Assembly: GCF_900188085.1 (NCBI RefSeq)
Contig: NZ_FZOU01000002.1
Location: 1 to 64,000, forward strand
DNA from: Granulicella rosea
Lineage (GTDB): Bacteria; Acidobacteriota; Terriglobia; Terriglobales; Acidobacteriaceae
DNA length: 64,000 nucleotides
Reading direction: 5' to 3'
Part shown: positions 51,737-61,182 of the stretch, one piece after another
How positions within the stretch are numbered: position 1 is the first letter of the stretch
How the letters are laid out: each line of letters starts with the position of its first letter
Position numbers and translations under genes: made by a program
The notes under the pieces: generated by a model
Seen by the model: only the letters and a program-made list of their open reading frames with translations
Told to the model about the DNA's origin: nothing
The model's database searches: none

Positions 51737-53368
51737 ATGACGCAGAAGCAAAAAGTTCAAGAAGACACCAAGGTGTATCTGATCGGCGCTGGGATCGCGT
51801 CTCTGGCTGCTGCTGCCTTCTTGATTCGTGATGGCGGGATGACGGGGCGCAGCATCACCGTCATCGAAGAGTCATCCAACATCGGTGGAAGTCTCGACGC
51901 CAGTGGGAATGCCGAGACCGGCTACGTGATGCGCGGTGGCCGGATGCTTGAGAGCAAATACCTCTGTACCTTCGATCTCTTCGCCTCGATTCCTACGCTC
52001 GACGGCAGCCGGTCGGTCACCGAAGAGACATTCGCCTGGAACGAGGCTTTAAAGACCGCATCGAAGTCACGTCTCTTTCGCGACGGGAAGGCCGTGGACG
52101 CTCCACTCTTTGGCTTGAGTGAGAGGCAGATTCTTGCGATCGAGTGGCTCGGGTTGGAGCCGGAGTCGCTCCTTGGGCGTACTTGCATCTCCGATCATTT
52201 CGATGCAGCTTTCTTCGGAACGGACTTCTGGTTTATGTGGTGCACGACGTTTGCCTTCCAGCCGTGGCACAGTGCCGTTGAGTTCAAGCGTTACCTCTTA
52301 CGGTTCACGCATATGGTCGCGGGCTTCGATACACTTGGCGGCATCATGCGCACCGTCTTCAATCAATACGACTCGCTGGTTCGTCCGCTCCATCGTTGGC
52401 TCACAGAGCGTGGAGTGCAGTTTCTTCTCGACACCCAGGTGGTAGACCTCGATCTCAACCATGGTGTGGACAGTTTTTGGGTTGAAGGAATCCGTTGCAG
52501 AACCGGGGTGCGACTGCACACTCTCCAGGTTGCCGATGCAGACTTTGTGATGGTCACCCTGGGCTCGATGACGGAGGGCTCCACGCTGGGTTCGATGACA
52601 CGACCTGCCGTCCTCAAAGAACGACCGGACGGCGAGGCCTGGAGCTTGTGGGAGAAGATTGCTCAACAGGGAACAGGCTTCGGTCACCCCGCAAATTTCA
52701 GCGACCATATCGCCGATTCGAAGTGGATCTCCTTCACCACAACTCTGCATGGACCGGCGTTCTTCGATTCCATCCATCACCTCACGGGAAATGCGCCCGG
52801 AGAGGGAGGATTGATCACCTTCCCGGAATCAAACTGGCTCGTGTCGATCGTCCTGCCTCATCAGCCTCACTTCATTCAGCAACCCGAGAACGTCGATGTC
52901 TTCTGGGGATACGGCCTCCTTGTCGACAAGCCTGGAAACTTCGTCGTCAAGCCGATGTCGGAGTGCAGCGGAGAGGAGATCATGACGGAGATCCTCGGCC
53001 ACCTCCGCCTGCAGGCAGAAGCTGAAATGATCCTACACGCCTGTAATTGCATCCCGTGCATGATGCCCTTCATTACCAGTCAGTTTCTGCCCCGGTCAGC
53101 AGGGGACCGGCCCTTGGTGGTTCCGGAACGATCGCAGAACCTCGCATTTCTCGGGCAGTTCTGTGAGCTTCCCGAAGACGTGGTTTTCACCGTGGAATAC
53201 TCGGTCCGCTCGGCACAGGTCGCGGTCTACGAACTCCTTGGGATCGGTCGGATGCCTCCCGCTGTCTACAAAGGAACTCACAATCCGCGTGTTCTCTTGA
53301 AGGCCTTTGAGGCCTTGCACGGTAAGAATTCCGCGGAGACACCGACTGCATCTCTCGTTTCTCTCTAG
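51737..53368 (+). CDS. ohyA: Oleate hydratase (FAD-dependent)
   Basis: The 543-residue protein has the FAD-binding motif LIGAGIASLAAAAFLIRDG near the start and continues with the oleate hydratase (MCRA) pattern: ITVIEESSNIGGSLD, GYVMRGGRMLESKY, MWCTTFAFQPWHSAVEFKRY, and a C-terminal CNCIPCMMPFITSQFLPR. The enzyme adds water to the 9-10 double bond of oleic acid, giving 10-hydroxystearate, often for fatty-acid detoxification. AAAGGT lies seven bases before the ATG at 51737. It is divergent from the ATPase gene. Confidence 0.93.
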   Translation: MTQKQKVQEDTKVYLIGAGIASLAAAAFLIRDGGMTGRSITVIEESSNIGGSLDASGNAETGYVMRGGRMLESKYLCTFDLFASIPTLDGSRSVTEETFAWNEALKTASKSRLFRDGKAVDAPLFGLSERQILAIEWLGLEPESLLGRTCISDHFDAAFFGTDFWFMWCTTFAFQPWHSAVEFKRYLLRFTHMVAGFDTLGGIMRTVFNQYDSLVRPLHRWLTERGVQFLLDTQVVDLDLNHGVDSFWVEGIRCRTGVRLHTLQVADADFVMVTLGSMTEGSTLGSMTRPAVLKERPDGEAWSLWEKIAQQGTGFGHPANFSDHIADSKWISFTTTLHGPAFFDSIHHLTGNAPGEGGLITFPESNWLVSIVLPHQPHFIQQPENVDVFWGYGLLVDKPGNFVVKPMSECSGEEIMTEILGHLRLQAEAEMILHACNCIPCMMPFITSQFLPRSAGDRPLVVPERSQNLAFLGQFCELPEDVVFTVEYSVRSAQVAVYELLGIGRMPPAVYKGTHNPRVLLKAFEALHGKNSAETPTASLVSL

Positions 53369-53461
53369 GGAGAACGTGATCAGGCGTGTTTCCTATTCGC
53401 TTGTGAGATGGAAGAGCCTTCGCTTGTTGCGGAGGAAGTTCTTAGAACGAGGAGATCAAAG

Positions 53462-53968
53462 ATGCTTATACCCGGCTTCACCTTTCATCCGAAGAAAATT
53501 CTTGTCCCCATGGACTTTAGTGTCTCGTCGATTTCAGCGCTGGCGATAGCGGCTGAACTTGCCCAGCAATTCCATGCGGAACTTTACCTTCTTCATGCCA
53601 TCCCGATGTTGACGATGGTCACCGGAATGGAGTTCCCGACAGCCTTCTACCCGCGTCAAGAGTTTCTTGACAACGCCGAACAGGATGCCGTGAAGCGATT
53701 CGCCGACTTCATTGTCAATCTCTCAGGTCAGGGTGTGAAAGCACACTCCGGGGTCGAGATCGGCAATGATGTCGTAGGGAGCGTCCTGATGGTGAGCAAA
53801 CGGGAGCACGCTGACATGCTCGTGATTTCAACGCACGGTATGTCGGGATGGCGACCGGTTGTCTTCGGATCGATCGCGGAAAAGGTCGTCAAGCTCGCGG
53901 AATGCCCCGTCCTCCTCCTCCGGAGCGCTAAGACTGAAGGGGGAGAGGCTCTTGAGGGTGATGAGTGA
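53462..53968 (+). CDS. Universal stress protein (UspA family)
   Basis: The 168-residue protein (ATG at 53462, GAGGAGA upstream) has one Usp domain: KKILVPMDFS at the start and the ATP-type loop THGMSGWRPVVFGSIAEKVV near the end (consensus GxxGx9-10GS/T). The spacing matches ATP-binding family members. It follows oleate hydratase by 93 bases and may share its transcript. Confidence 0.9.
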   Translation: MLIPGFTFHPKKILVPMDFSVSSISALAIAAELAQQFHAELYLLHAIPMLTMVTGMEFPTAFYPRQEFLDNAEQDAVKRFADFIVNLSGQGVKAHSGVEIGNDVVGSVLMVSKREHADMLVISTHGMSGWRPVVFGSIAEKVVKLAECPVLLLRSAKTEGGEALEGDE

Positions 53969-54179
53969 TTGCTGCAAATGCGGCAGCGTCCTCGCGGTGC
54001 ACTCGCATGGTTGCTTCGGACGAATGAGGTACACTCTCTCACCTTCATCGCGCCGCCGCCGGTCGGAGCATGGCCGTATAGCTCGGCGGCCTCAAGCTGT
54101 TCTTGAATCTTCATTTCAGAGCCGCCTTCAAACCAAGACCCGCACCCGTTGGTGAAAGAATGACGGAAGGACTTCTCCC
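53969..54179. other. Intergenic region before the glgX relic
   Basis: This 211-base stretch holds no supported gene. A minus-strand frame with MKIQEQLEAAELYGHAPTGG at its start has no plausible continuation. The region may include more decayed material that I cannot align. Confidence 0.3.
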
Positions 54180-54702
54180 GTGCCGGCAACGTCGATGAAG
54201 AGCGTCGTCGTCGATATGACTCTTTTTGACTGGGACGGAGACGTGCCGCTCAATCACTCTTTTCGATCGACGGTCATCTACGAAATGCATATCGCCGGTT
54301 TTACACGTCATCCTGATTCTGGCGCGTCGGAGCTCAATCGCGGCACCTATCAGGCGTGGTAGAGAAGATCCCCTATTTGCAGGAGCTTGGCATCACCGCC
54401 GTCGAGATCCTGCCCGTCTTCCAGTTCGACTCGCAATCCGCACCTTCAGGCTTGACGGACTACTGGGGATCAATCGCGTATCGTTCTTTGCTCCCCATCT
54501 TGGGTATAGTTCCTCTGGCGATCCCGTACGGTGTATTGATTAATTTCGCGACATGGTCAAACATCTGCATCGCGCGGGTATCGAGGTGATCCTTGACGTC
54601 ATTTACAACGACACGGTGGAGGCGGGCGCGGGTGATCCAACATTCTGCTTTCGTGGGCAGCCTATCGCTCAGGTGATCTGGAGAGAAGGGGCCGCGCCCT
54701 GA
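54180..54702 (+). pseudogene. glgX: Decayed fragment of a glycogen debranching enzyme (GlgX/isoamylase)
   Basis: Three reading frames together give consecutive GlgX-like sequence. The first frame holds DWDGDVPLNHSFRSTVIYEM and HIAGFTRHP, ending in a stop near 54360. A second frame from 54356 has VEKIPYLQELGITAVEILPVF. A third has FFAPHLGYSSSGDP, then an in-frame TAA at 54541, then [19 protein letters not shown]. At least two frameshifts and one nonsense codon break it, and both ends of the family protein (about 700 residues) are missing. It is a relic. Confidence 0.8.
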
Positions 54703-54725
54703 ACCATAAGTCTCAGTGGCGTCGA

Positions 54726-54890
54726 CTAGTCTCGTCGTGACGCTTCTTCAAGTGCGTTCACTTCCTCTTCGATGCGATTCCGGCGGCTAGCGTCGCGAAA
54801 CCCCTGATGGGTGCTTCTACTTTCAATGATCGATTCCTCCGCCTGGAGGTCGTCGATCTTCTTCTCGCGATCCGTGAGCTTCTTCGTCAT
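54726..54890 (-). CDS. Small highly charged coiled-coil protein
   Basis: The 54-residue product (ATG at 54890, GAGGT about seven bases upstream) is almost all helix and charged: KKLTDREKKIDDLQAEE... and RRNRIEEEVNALEEASRRD. I recognise no family. It may be a small stress-related protein. The opposite strand also has a frame of similar size, so the coding strand is not certain. Confidence 0.4.
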   Translation of the reverse strand: MTKKLTDREKKIDDLQAEESIIESRSTHQGFRDASRRNRIEEEVNALEEASRRD

Positions 54891-55124
54891 GAGTGAGACC
54901 TCTATGAGCCTGAGTACTGAAGATGATTGCTCAATGTCTGATGAGGATTCCACACCACGGCAGTCGAACACTGAGCAATCGGACTCATCAGCCGTCAGCG
55001 TGAAAGAAGAGAATCATATTCACTGCTCATGGAGGGCGAAGGAATTCGATCTCCCTTCAATCATCGAGAAGTCGAGCAGTGACGCAAACCGTTTGGTGGG
55101 TCATTACGCGGAAGAGGATGATCG
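54891..55124. other. Intergenic region upstream of the degenerate receiver gene
   Basis: This 234-base stretch includes a plus-strand frame starting near 54889 whose product is Ser/Glu-rich and matches nothing I know; it overlaps the next gene. GATTGCTCA near 54922 and its inverse, TGAGCAATC, near 54970 form a widely spaced pair resembling the half-site of region 2. I do not assign a function. Confidence 0.3.
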
Positions 55125-55697
55125 ATGCAGCTTGCAAGGTTCGGCTCCAAGAGTTACGCGTATCTTCCTTCCGGTATCTTAATTGTCGATCCCGACCCAG
55201 GCCTGCTCGCGGCCCGGACGCAGCTGCTCTCCGCTGCTATGGACTACGTGGCCGCATCCAGCGAAGAGAGTACGGGAACCGACCTTTGCAATATGGAGGT
55301 TGAGGTAGCCATACTCAGCCAGACTCTTGGACAAGAGACTCTGCTGGTGCTGGCTCAGGAGATACGGCAATACTGGCCGGACGCCTGCATTCTGCTCTTT
55401 GGAAATGTGGACGTGGTCCTCGAAGACCGGCTTTACGATGACGCCATCGATGTCCACTGCCGCCCGGAGCAATTGCTGGGGATGCTCCACAAGCTCAGAA
55501 AGAACGCGAAGGAAACAACCGCGCATTCACGACGCGAAATTGGCGCTTTACTGTGCGATTTGTCCGAAGAGGGACAAAGATCGCTGCATGCCGTTCCTTC
55601 AGAAAGCGACCCATCGAAGCAGCCGGCTTCCGCGTTTGAGGAACAGCCGACCGGTTGGGATGTACCCAGGGATGAATATCCGCAAAGCCAAATCTGA
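55125..55697 (+). CDS. Degenerate receiver-domain protein
   Basis: The 190-residue protein begins its core with GILIVDPDPGLLAARTQLLS, like the first strand and acidic pair of a receiver domain, and continues with receiver-like helices (LAQEIRQYWPDACILLFG). At the position of the phospho-acceptor Asp (VAILSQTL) there is Ser, so it is unlikely to be phosphorylated there. The C-terminal 60 residues are polar and probably disordered. GAAGAGG lies upstream of the ATG. Confidence 0.55.
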   Translation: MQLARFGSKSYAYLPSGILIVDPDPGLLAARTQLLSAAMDYVAASSEESTGTDLCNMEVEVAILSQTLGQETLLVLAQEIRQYWPDACILLFGNVDVVLEDRLYDDAIDVHCRPEQLLGMLHKLRKNAKETTAHSRREIGALLCDLSEEGQRSLHAVPSESDPSKQPASAFEEQPTGWDVPRDEYPQSQI

Positions 55698-55763
55698 AGA
55701 GAAGATTCTCTCATCGCAACCCAACGCGGCCTGAAATCGAACGAGTTTTGACATGGAGATGAG

Positions 55764-56756
55764 ATGAAGATCAAGAGCTCGAGACGAATATTCTTATGGA
55801 ACGGATTCGCCGGACTTGCGGTCATGCGGGTATCCACGTCCGTCCTGTGGTCTCAGGAATCTCTCCCCCTCGGACCCATGGTTGCTCTCGACATAGAGGG
55901 ACTGAAACCGGGACAGTTTCTTTGGGCTCCGGCGATCGCCCCAAGCGGTCCCGTCCTTGCTGTGATCAGTCTCGGAGTACAACGTTGCTATGTCTATCGC
56001 AATGGCGTTCTCATCGGTGTGGCCACCGTCTCGACAGGCAAGACTGGACATAGGACGCCAACCGGTGTTTTCACCATTTTGCAGAAGCAGGTGCACCACA
56101 AGTCGAGCCTCTACAAGTCGGCTCCGATGCCTTACATGGAGCGGCTGACCTGGTCGGGGGTGGCCATGCACGCCGGAAACCTACCCGGATATCCCGCCTC
56201 GCACGGATGCATCCGGATGCCGATAGCCTTTGCCAGGCTCCTATATGGCACGACCGAGCAAGGGATGACCGTCGTGATTACGGAGCTCGATGCAGTACCG
56301 CGAATCGCTCCCACTCCCGACCTGCTCCAGGGCGAAGCGGCAACGAAGGCCGAGGATGCCGGCGGAGCGATCTGGGAGCCTCAGAAGTCGACATCGGGGC
56401 TGGTATCTCTCGTCCTGAGCGCGGCGGATCGTCGTTTGGTCGTGCTTCGGAATGGGGTGCTCATCGGCTCTACGCCAGTCACCATCGCTGGCTCAGTGGC
56501 GGAGACGACGGCCTACAGCCTTTCGAAGATCGATCAGGAGGGATTTCACTGGATACAGTTGCCGCTTCCAGGCCAAAGCTGGGAGGGAAGCCGGGAATTG
56601 CCGCTGACGGAACGCGCGCGGGTGACCATGCCTGATGCCTTTCGAAGCGCCTTGGACGGCCTACTGTCGCCTGGTGTCACCCTCGTTGTAACCGCGGATT
56701 CGCTTCTGGCCAGTGCGACAGGGAATAGCCTCACGGTCATCGAATCGGAGCCCTAG
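55764..56756 (+). CDS. L,D-transpeptidase (YkuD family) with a second degenerate repeat
   Basis: The 330-residue protein has an N-terminal signal-like region and a YkuD domain with the catalytic motif SHGCIRM near residue 150, preceded by the histidine in VAMHAGN. L,D-transpeptidases make 3-3 peptidoglycan cross-links or attach proteins to the wall. The segment YVYRNGVLIGVATVSTG in the first half is echoed by VVLRNGVLIGSTPVTIAG in the second. The second copy lacks the catalytic Cys, suggesting an internal duplication. Confidence 0.85.
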   Translation: MKIKSSRRIFLWNGFAGLAVMRVSTSVLWSQESLPLGPMVALDIEGLKPGQFLWAPAIAPSGPVLAVISLGVQRCYVYRNGVLIGVATVSTGKTGHRTPTGVFTILQKQVHHKSSLYKSAPMPYMERLTWSGVAMHAGNLPGYPASHGCIRMPIAFARLLYGTTEQGMTVVITELDAVPRIAPTPDLLQGEAATKAEDAGGAIWEPQKSTSGLVSLVLSAADRRLVVLRNGVLIGSTPVTIAGSVAETTAYSLSKIDQEGFHWIQLPLPGQSWEGSRELPLTERARVTMPDAFRSALDGLLSPGVTLVVTADSLLASATGNSLTVIESEP

Positions 56757-56778
56757 TCTAGCGGGAGCTTCGCAACTG

Positions 56779-57975
56779 CTAACGGGTTCCGACGGCCTGC
56801 CCCAGAGCGATGCCAATCGAGAACGTGATGATCCCTTCGACCGCGCCGAAGGCCGTCAATTCAAGACCAGAGCGCCACCATGGCCGCACCGTCATGAGCG
56901 ATCTCGTCGCGCCGACGGCGAAGTGAGCGGAGAGCGAGACGATTGCTGCAGAGGCAATCGCAGAAAACCCCGACATGAGAAAGAAAGGAACGATGGGGAC
57001 GAACGCGCCGATCGCCGTCGCCGCGAAGCCAGTCAAGGCCGCAACCCAGGGATTACTGAGGTTTTCCTCGGAGATGCTTCCCCTGGTGCGTGCAAGAGCC
57101 TTGACGAAAACTTCTTTGTCTTCCGCAAGCAGATGGGAAAGTCGCTCTGCCACATCCTCTGGAAGACCGCGAACCTGAAGGCTAAGCGCCAGCACCTCGA
57201 GCGATTCGGATTCGTCGTAGTCAACGGCCCGGCGCTCTCGTGCGATTCCAGCCTCATAGATCTCCCGCTCGCTTCTCGCAGTGAGATAAGCGCCCGTCCC
57301 GGTGGACAGCGCGCTGCCGACCATTCCCGCCAAACCTGCGATCAGCACATAGTGGCTCTTCCCTAACGTCGCTCCAGCGACCCCGGAGACGATGCCGAAG
57401 ATGGAGCCCAGACCGTCATGGGCGGCATAAATAGCGTCGTTCAGCCACCCTGCAGCCTCTGGAGCCCGCTTTTTTCGAGCGGCCAACAGAGCCTCAAGGG
57501 CGATCCTGGCCTGCGAACCATCCAGCAAGGGGAGCGGCGGGCGCGCCCGGATCAAACTGCTCAGCGTCTTGTAGTGATCGTTCTCGTCCGCGAGCACCTC
57601 CCGCAGAACGTTTTGACAACCCAATTCTGTGACCGTCGAACTTTGTTTGCTGTAACGCTCAATCTCGCTTCGTTCATGAATTCTAAGACGATGGAGTTCG
57701 ACATCGATACCGCCGGGCAGAGCGGCAAGGACATCGAACCATCCGTTTGCATTCCCGTGATACACCGGCAACGGCCCATGGAGAGCGGCGATCTCACCTG
57801 CCCAAAGGTCTGCATGATGTTTCTCCGCAGCGGCCAGGCCCCTCATCACATTGCGCCGCCTTGAGTCGAGCTCAGCCATAGCCAAGGCCCTGTAAGTCGC
57901 GTGATCTTCCATCTCGATCTGCCAGTTGGACTCAAGGATCGAAAGGGAGACTGGTGCCTGAGCGATCTTTTCCAT
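56779..57975 (-). CDS. mbfA: Ferritin-like/VIT fusion iron exporter, MbfA-like
   Basis: The 398-residue protein has a rubrerythrin-like diiron domain in residues 1-165, with Glu/His residues in EMEDHATYRALAMAELD, EKHHADLW and ADENDHYKTL. A CCC1/VIT membrane domain follows (DGLGSIFGIVSGVAGATLG, GTGAYLTARSEREIYE) with about five helices. MbfA-type proteins export iron and protect against iron and peroxide stress. Convergent with the L,D-transpeptidase gene (22-base gap). Confidence 0.85.
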   Translation of the reverse strand: MEKIAQAPVSLSILESNWQIEMEDHATYRALAMAELDSRRRNVMRGLAAAEKHHADLWAGEIAALHGPLPVYHGNANGWFDVLAALPGGIDVELHRLRIHERSEIERYSKQSSTVTELGCQNVLREVLADENDHYKTLSSLIRARPPLPLLDGSQARIALEALLAARKKRAPEAAGWLNDAIYAAHDGLGSIFGIVSGVAGATLGKSHYVLIAGLAGMVGSALSTGTGAYLTARSEREIYEAGIARERRAVDYDESESLEVLALSLQVRGLPEDVAERLSHLLAEDKEVFVKALARTRGSISEENLSNPWVAALTGFAATAIGAFVPIVPFFLMSGFSAIASAAIVSLSAHFAVGATRSLMTVRPWWRSGLELTAFGAVEGIITFSIGIALGQAVGTR

Positions 57976-58078
57976 ACCTGCCTGATTCCCCGATTCACTG
58001 AAACCGTTTGAAACCCTTCTTCCTCGGTCCGCTTGCGTGAGCCCTGCGGAGTTATGGTGGGTGCTCGTGAAGAGAGAG
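57976..58078. other. Short gap between mbfA-like and DUF1275 genes
   Basis: This 103-base region contains the mbfA-like gene's upstream part and ends at the DUF1275 stop codon. No terminator hairpin or regulatory box is clear to me. Confidence 0.3.
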
Positions 58079-58849
58079 TCAATGCTCGTTTGTCTTTTCC
58101 TTGATGAGAAGCGGAATAAGGTCGTCGAGTATCGGAATCAGCGCGAGTAGAAGCAGAATCGCTGCTAGAAAGAGAGTCGCTGAAAATCCAAGACGTTTGA
58201 ACTCGATTGCGCCGGCAATCCCGCCGACGAAAAAAAGTCCGACGAGGGAGACGAGCACCCCCAGCCTGCCCCGGTCGCCATGGATGCGAGGCAGGACTGG
58301 ATCGCTGTCAGCCCGGTTCCAATAAATCATTTTGCCGATCTCAATTCCGATGTCCGTGACCATTCCGGTCACATGCGTGGTCCTGATCGTGGCATGAGAC
58401 AGCTTCGTGATGATGGCGTTTTGCAGTCCCATGATGCAGCAGAGCAGCATCACGCTCGCTGGCACAAAGAGCCATTCGTGATGCTCCAGATTGCCGCCGA
58501 GAAGGCCAAACACCAGCAGCAAAGCCGATTCCAGCAAGAGAGGTAAGGCGTACTCGCTTTGCAGGCCCTTCCTTCGCCCCCAGTGGATCAGAATCGCGGA
58601 GCATGCAGCCCCGGTAACGAAAGAGAGCAGAGCGCCAAGCGCCGACAGGACCACGTCGACATCGCCCAGAGCGACACTGTCCGCCATCCGCGACACGATC
58701 CCAGTCATATGAGACGTGTATTGTTTGACAGCCAGAAAGCCTCCGGCATTCGTCGCGCCTGCCACGAACGCAAGATAATACGCGAGATGACGATCGGATC
58801 GTTCGTCCCGGCGCCGCCCCGTCAGTCCGCGCAGATAAGCGATTGGCAT
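58079..58849 (-). CDS. DUF1275 (YoaK-family) membrane protein
   Basis: The protein (256 residues from the ATG at 58849) has six hydrophobic helices and the YoaK pattern: GATNAGGFLAV, SHMTGIVSRMAD, GLQNAIITKLSHATIRTTHVTG. The function of DUF1275 is unknown; it is predicted to be a permease-like protein. Its start overlaps the ctaG-like stop by one base (TGATG), so it belongs to the respiratory operon. Confidence 0.85.
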   Translation of the reverse strand: MPIAYLRGLTGRRRDERSDRHLAYYLAFVAGATNAGGFLAVKQYTSHMTGIVSRMADSVALGDVDVVLSALGALLSFVTGAACSAILIHWGRRKGLQSEYALPLLLESALLLVFGLLGGNLEHHEWLFVPASVMLLCCIMGLQNAIITKLSHATIRTTHVTGMVTDIGIEIGKMIYWNRADSDPVLPRIHGDRGRLGVLVSLVGLFFVGGIAGAIEFKRLGFSATLFLAAILLLLALIPILDDLIPLLIKEKTNEH

Positions 58850-59679
58850 CAGACACGTTCCGTTCTCGTCCGCGAAAGCATGCGAACCGTGATCACCATG
58901 GCCGGGATAAGGAAGGCAAAGGAACCCAGCACCCACATGATAACGGCTCCCAGCACCTGATCACTCAACGGATCGATCCCAAAAGTGTTGGGATGGGTGA
59001 CGTAGTAGCGGTAGGCTGGCCGGTCGCAGAATGCCAGGAAGGCGGAGAGCAGAGTGTTGATGACATCGGCCGAGACGAGAAAGATCAAAATGCCCCAGGT
59101 GCGCGGATGCGTCGCGGCAGGCCAGGGAAGCACGATGCAATACCAGAACAGAAGAGAGGTTCCCAGGAAACAGAGGTGCTCGACGGCATGCCAGTTCTCA
59201 TGCTCCAACGCGAAGTCATAGGCGCGAGGAATGTGCCATGCGAGGAAGGTGAGGTTCATTGCGAACCATGCCACGACGGGCCTCATCAGCCAGTGCAAGA
59301 GACGTCGTACCGTCGCTAGACGGATCAGTGGGCTGACGATGCGGACGGTGGCCCAAATCGGTAGCCCACGCAGCAATGGAACGACGGGCAGACCACAGAG
59401 CAACAGCGGCGGAACCACGGACATCAGGATCAGATGCTCGACCATGTGGACACTGAGCAGGGTGTCCGCGAAGGCATCCATGGGCGATCCGATGGCCACC
59501 CACAGAACCACGAGTCCACCCAGGAACGATGCCAGCCGGAGCTCTCCAAATTGTTCCGGTCTCGTCTTGCGGATGGCGAGCCAGCCGCGCAGATAGATAA
59601 CTCCGGTGAACGCTAAAGAAAGCGTTAACCAGACGGGGAGCGACCACTCCTCGAAGACATGGGACACGGCGACAGACAT
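58849..59679 (-). CDS. ctaG: Cytochrome c oxidase assembly protein, caa3-type CtaG
   Basis: The 276-residue protein has seven or so membrane helices and the caa3_CtaG pattern: SPMDAFADTLLSVHMVEHLILM with paired histidines, WHIPRAYDFAL, and HPRTWGILIFLVSAD. This family helps build the copper centre of caa3-type oxidases and is distinct from alphaproteobacterial CtaG. It lies three bases after the cytochrome b gene and overlaps the DUF1275 gene. Confidence 0.88.
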   Translation of the reverse strand: MSVAVSHVFEEWSLPVWLTLSLAFTGVIYLRGWLAIRKTRPEQFGELRLASFLGGLVVLWVAIGSPMDAFADTLLSVHMVEHLILMSVVPPLLLCGLPVVPLLRGLPIWATVRIVSPLIRLATVRRLLHWLMRPVVAWFAMNLTFLAWHIPRAYDFALEHENWHAVEHLCFLGTSLLFWYCIVLPWPAATHPRTWGILIFLVSADVINTLLSAFLAFCDRPAYRYYVTHPNTFGIDPLSDQVLGAVIMWVLGSFAFLIPAMVITVRMLSRTRTERV

Positions 59680-59682
59680 ACG

Positions 59683-61182
59683 CTAGTGCCCCGTCGGCCC
59701 AGTCTTTGGCTCGGTCATGTCGCGCGAGGCATCGACCGCGGGGGAAACGTTGGGACCTCGCAACGTCTCCAGGAACTGCGTGAGAGCTTTGGTCTCGGAC
59801 GGATTCAGTGCCTTGCCGTACGCCGGCATGTTCCCGCCGCCCTGCAGGATCTGCCGGATGATCTGGTCTTCGGTCAGGCGCGAGGCGACGTCGTCGAGCG
59901 CCGGGCCGCGCTGTCCGCCTGCCCCATCCAGGATGTGGCAGTTACGGCATTGCTTATTCTGTAAGACGACCGCTCCCTGTCGTTCCAGCGGTGTACGTCC
60001 ATGCAGGTACTTGGGCGGCACCGGTTCGCTCGTCCATGCGCCCATGATCGGGCTCCACGGAGTGTAGGCGCCAAGCCGGGTGAAGATCCCGAGCGAGACT
60101 GCGATGACCGAGACCATGAGCACGGCGACCGGACGGCGTGCCCAGTGGCGCTCTCCCTCCCCGTTCAACACCGGTAGCAGCAGCATCCCGGCAATCGCGA
60201 GTACGGGCACGACCAGGATGACGGGCGTTTCGATCGACGGTGGAAGATAGGCGAGGACCGCGTAGATCCAGAGGAACGCAAAGTCTGGTTTGGGCGCGGT
60301 CTGAATAATGGTCGGATCGGGCGGCCCGCCGGGTCCGATGGGCCCAAAGAAGAAAGCACATGCCATGACGGCGAAGATGATGGCTGCTGCGAAGACGGCG
60401 TCTTTCCATGCCGCATCGGGGACAAAGGGAATACCCGTCTTCGCCGTCAGTTCTTGGTACTCGCGTTCATAGGTGGCCTTGCGCACGAGGCGGCCGGGCA
60501 TGGGCCATTCACTGACGCCATGGAAGAGCGTCATCCAGATGTGAACTCCAACGCCTGCAAGCAGAAGGCCCGGGATGACGAACACATGCAGCGTGAAGAA
60601 GCGGGAGAGCGTGGCACCACCGATGGTCGGTCCGCCGAGCATCAGATGCACCAGCGATGCGCCGATGAAGGGCACACGGCTGGCCAGAGAAGCGCCGATG
60701 CCAAGACCCCAGTACGCGTCCTGATCGAAGCGCATCACCTGTCCGGTGAAGGCCATGCCGAGCGTCAGCAGGAGGAGCAGTACGCCGATGATCCAGGTGA
60801 GCTCGCGCGGAAACTTGAAGGAGCCGAAGAGGAAGACCTGCACCATGTGGATGAGCACGATGGCGATCATGAAGTCCGAGCCCCAGCCATGGAGTGCGCG
60901 CAGATACCAGCCGAGGGCGACGTTGTGGTTGAGGAAGTTGAGACTGCTCCAGGCCTCGTTCGCGGAGGGGCTGTAGACGAGCGCGAGCAGGATACCGGTC
61001 ATGACCTGCAGCATCAGCAGGACCGTTGCCGCACTGCCGAAGACGTACCACCAGCTTGCGTTGCTGGCGGGCGTGGGATGGGTCGCGGCGGCGGTCATCG
61101 GCTTGATGAGCCCGAGTCGGCTTTCCACCCAGTTATAGGCTGCAAGTCCGGCGCCGATAGCGCGCTGCTTCAAACCTGCCAT
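59683..61182 (-). CDS. Cytochrome b fused to a C-terminal heme-c domain
   Basis: The 499-residue protein has a cytochrome b N-terminal half with two heme-ligand histidine pairs (ALHGWGSDFMIAIVLIHMV; LHVFVIPG...GVHIWM), then helices up to about residue 390. A class I cytochrome c domain follows with CRNCH and a Met in GNMPAYG. The fusion resembles Gram-positive QcrC. At the quinol-oxidation loop the sequence is PKPDFAFLW rather than PEWY. I chose the ATG at 61182, which overlaps the Rieske gene by 13 bases. It is the core of a bc complex. Confidence 0.88.
   Translation of the reverse strand: MAGLKQRAIGAGLAAYNWVESRLGLIKPMTAAATHPTPASNASWWYVFGSAATVLLMLQVMTGILLALVYSPSANEAWSSLNFLNHNVALGWYLRALHGWGSDFMIAIVLIHMVQVFLFGSFKFPRELTWIIGVLLLLLTLGMAFTGQVMRFDQDAYWGLGIGASLASRVPFIGASLVHLMLGGPTIGGATLSRFFTLHVFVIPGLLLAGVGVHIWMTLFHGVSEWPMPGRLVRKATYEREYQELTAKTGIPFVPDAAWKDAVFAAAIIFAVMACAFFFGPIGPGGPPDPTIIQTAPKPDFAFLWIYAVLAYLPPSIETPVILVVPVLAIAGMLLLPVLNGEGERHWARRPVAVLMVSVIAVSLGIFTRLGAYTPWSPIMGAWTSEPVPPKYLHGRTPLERQGAVVLQNKQCRNCHILDGAGGQRGPALDDVASRLTEDQIIRQILQGGGNMPAYGKALNPSETKALTQFLETLRGPNVSPAVDASRDMTEPKTGPTGH

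Noticed and set aside
54811..55182. Plus-strand 123-codon frame over the small coiled-coil gene
   Set aside because: Its product is Ser/Glu-rich without a pattern and overlaps the start of the receiver-like gene.
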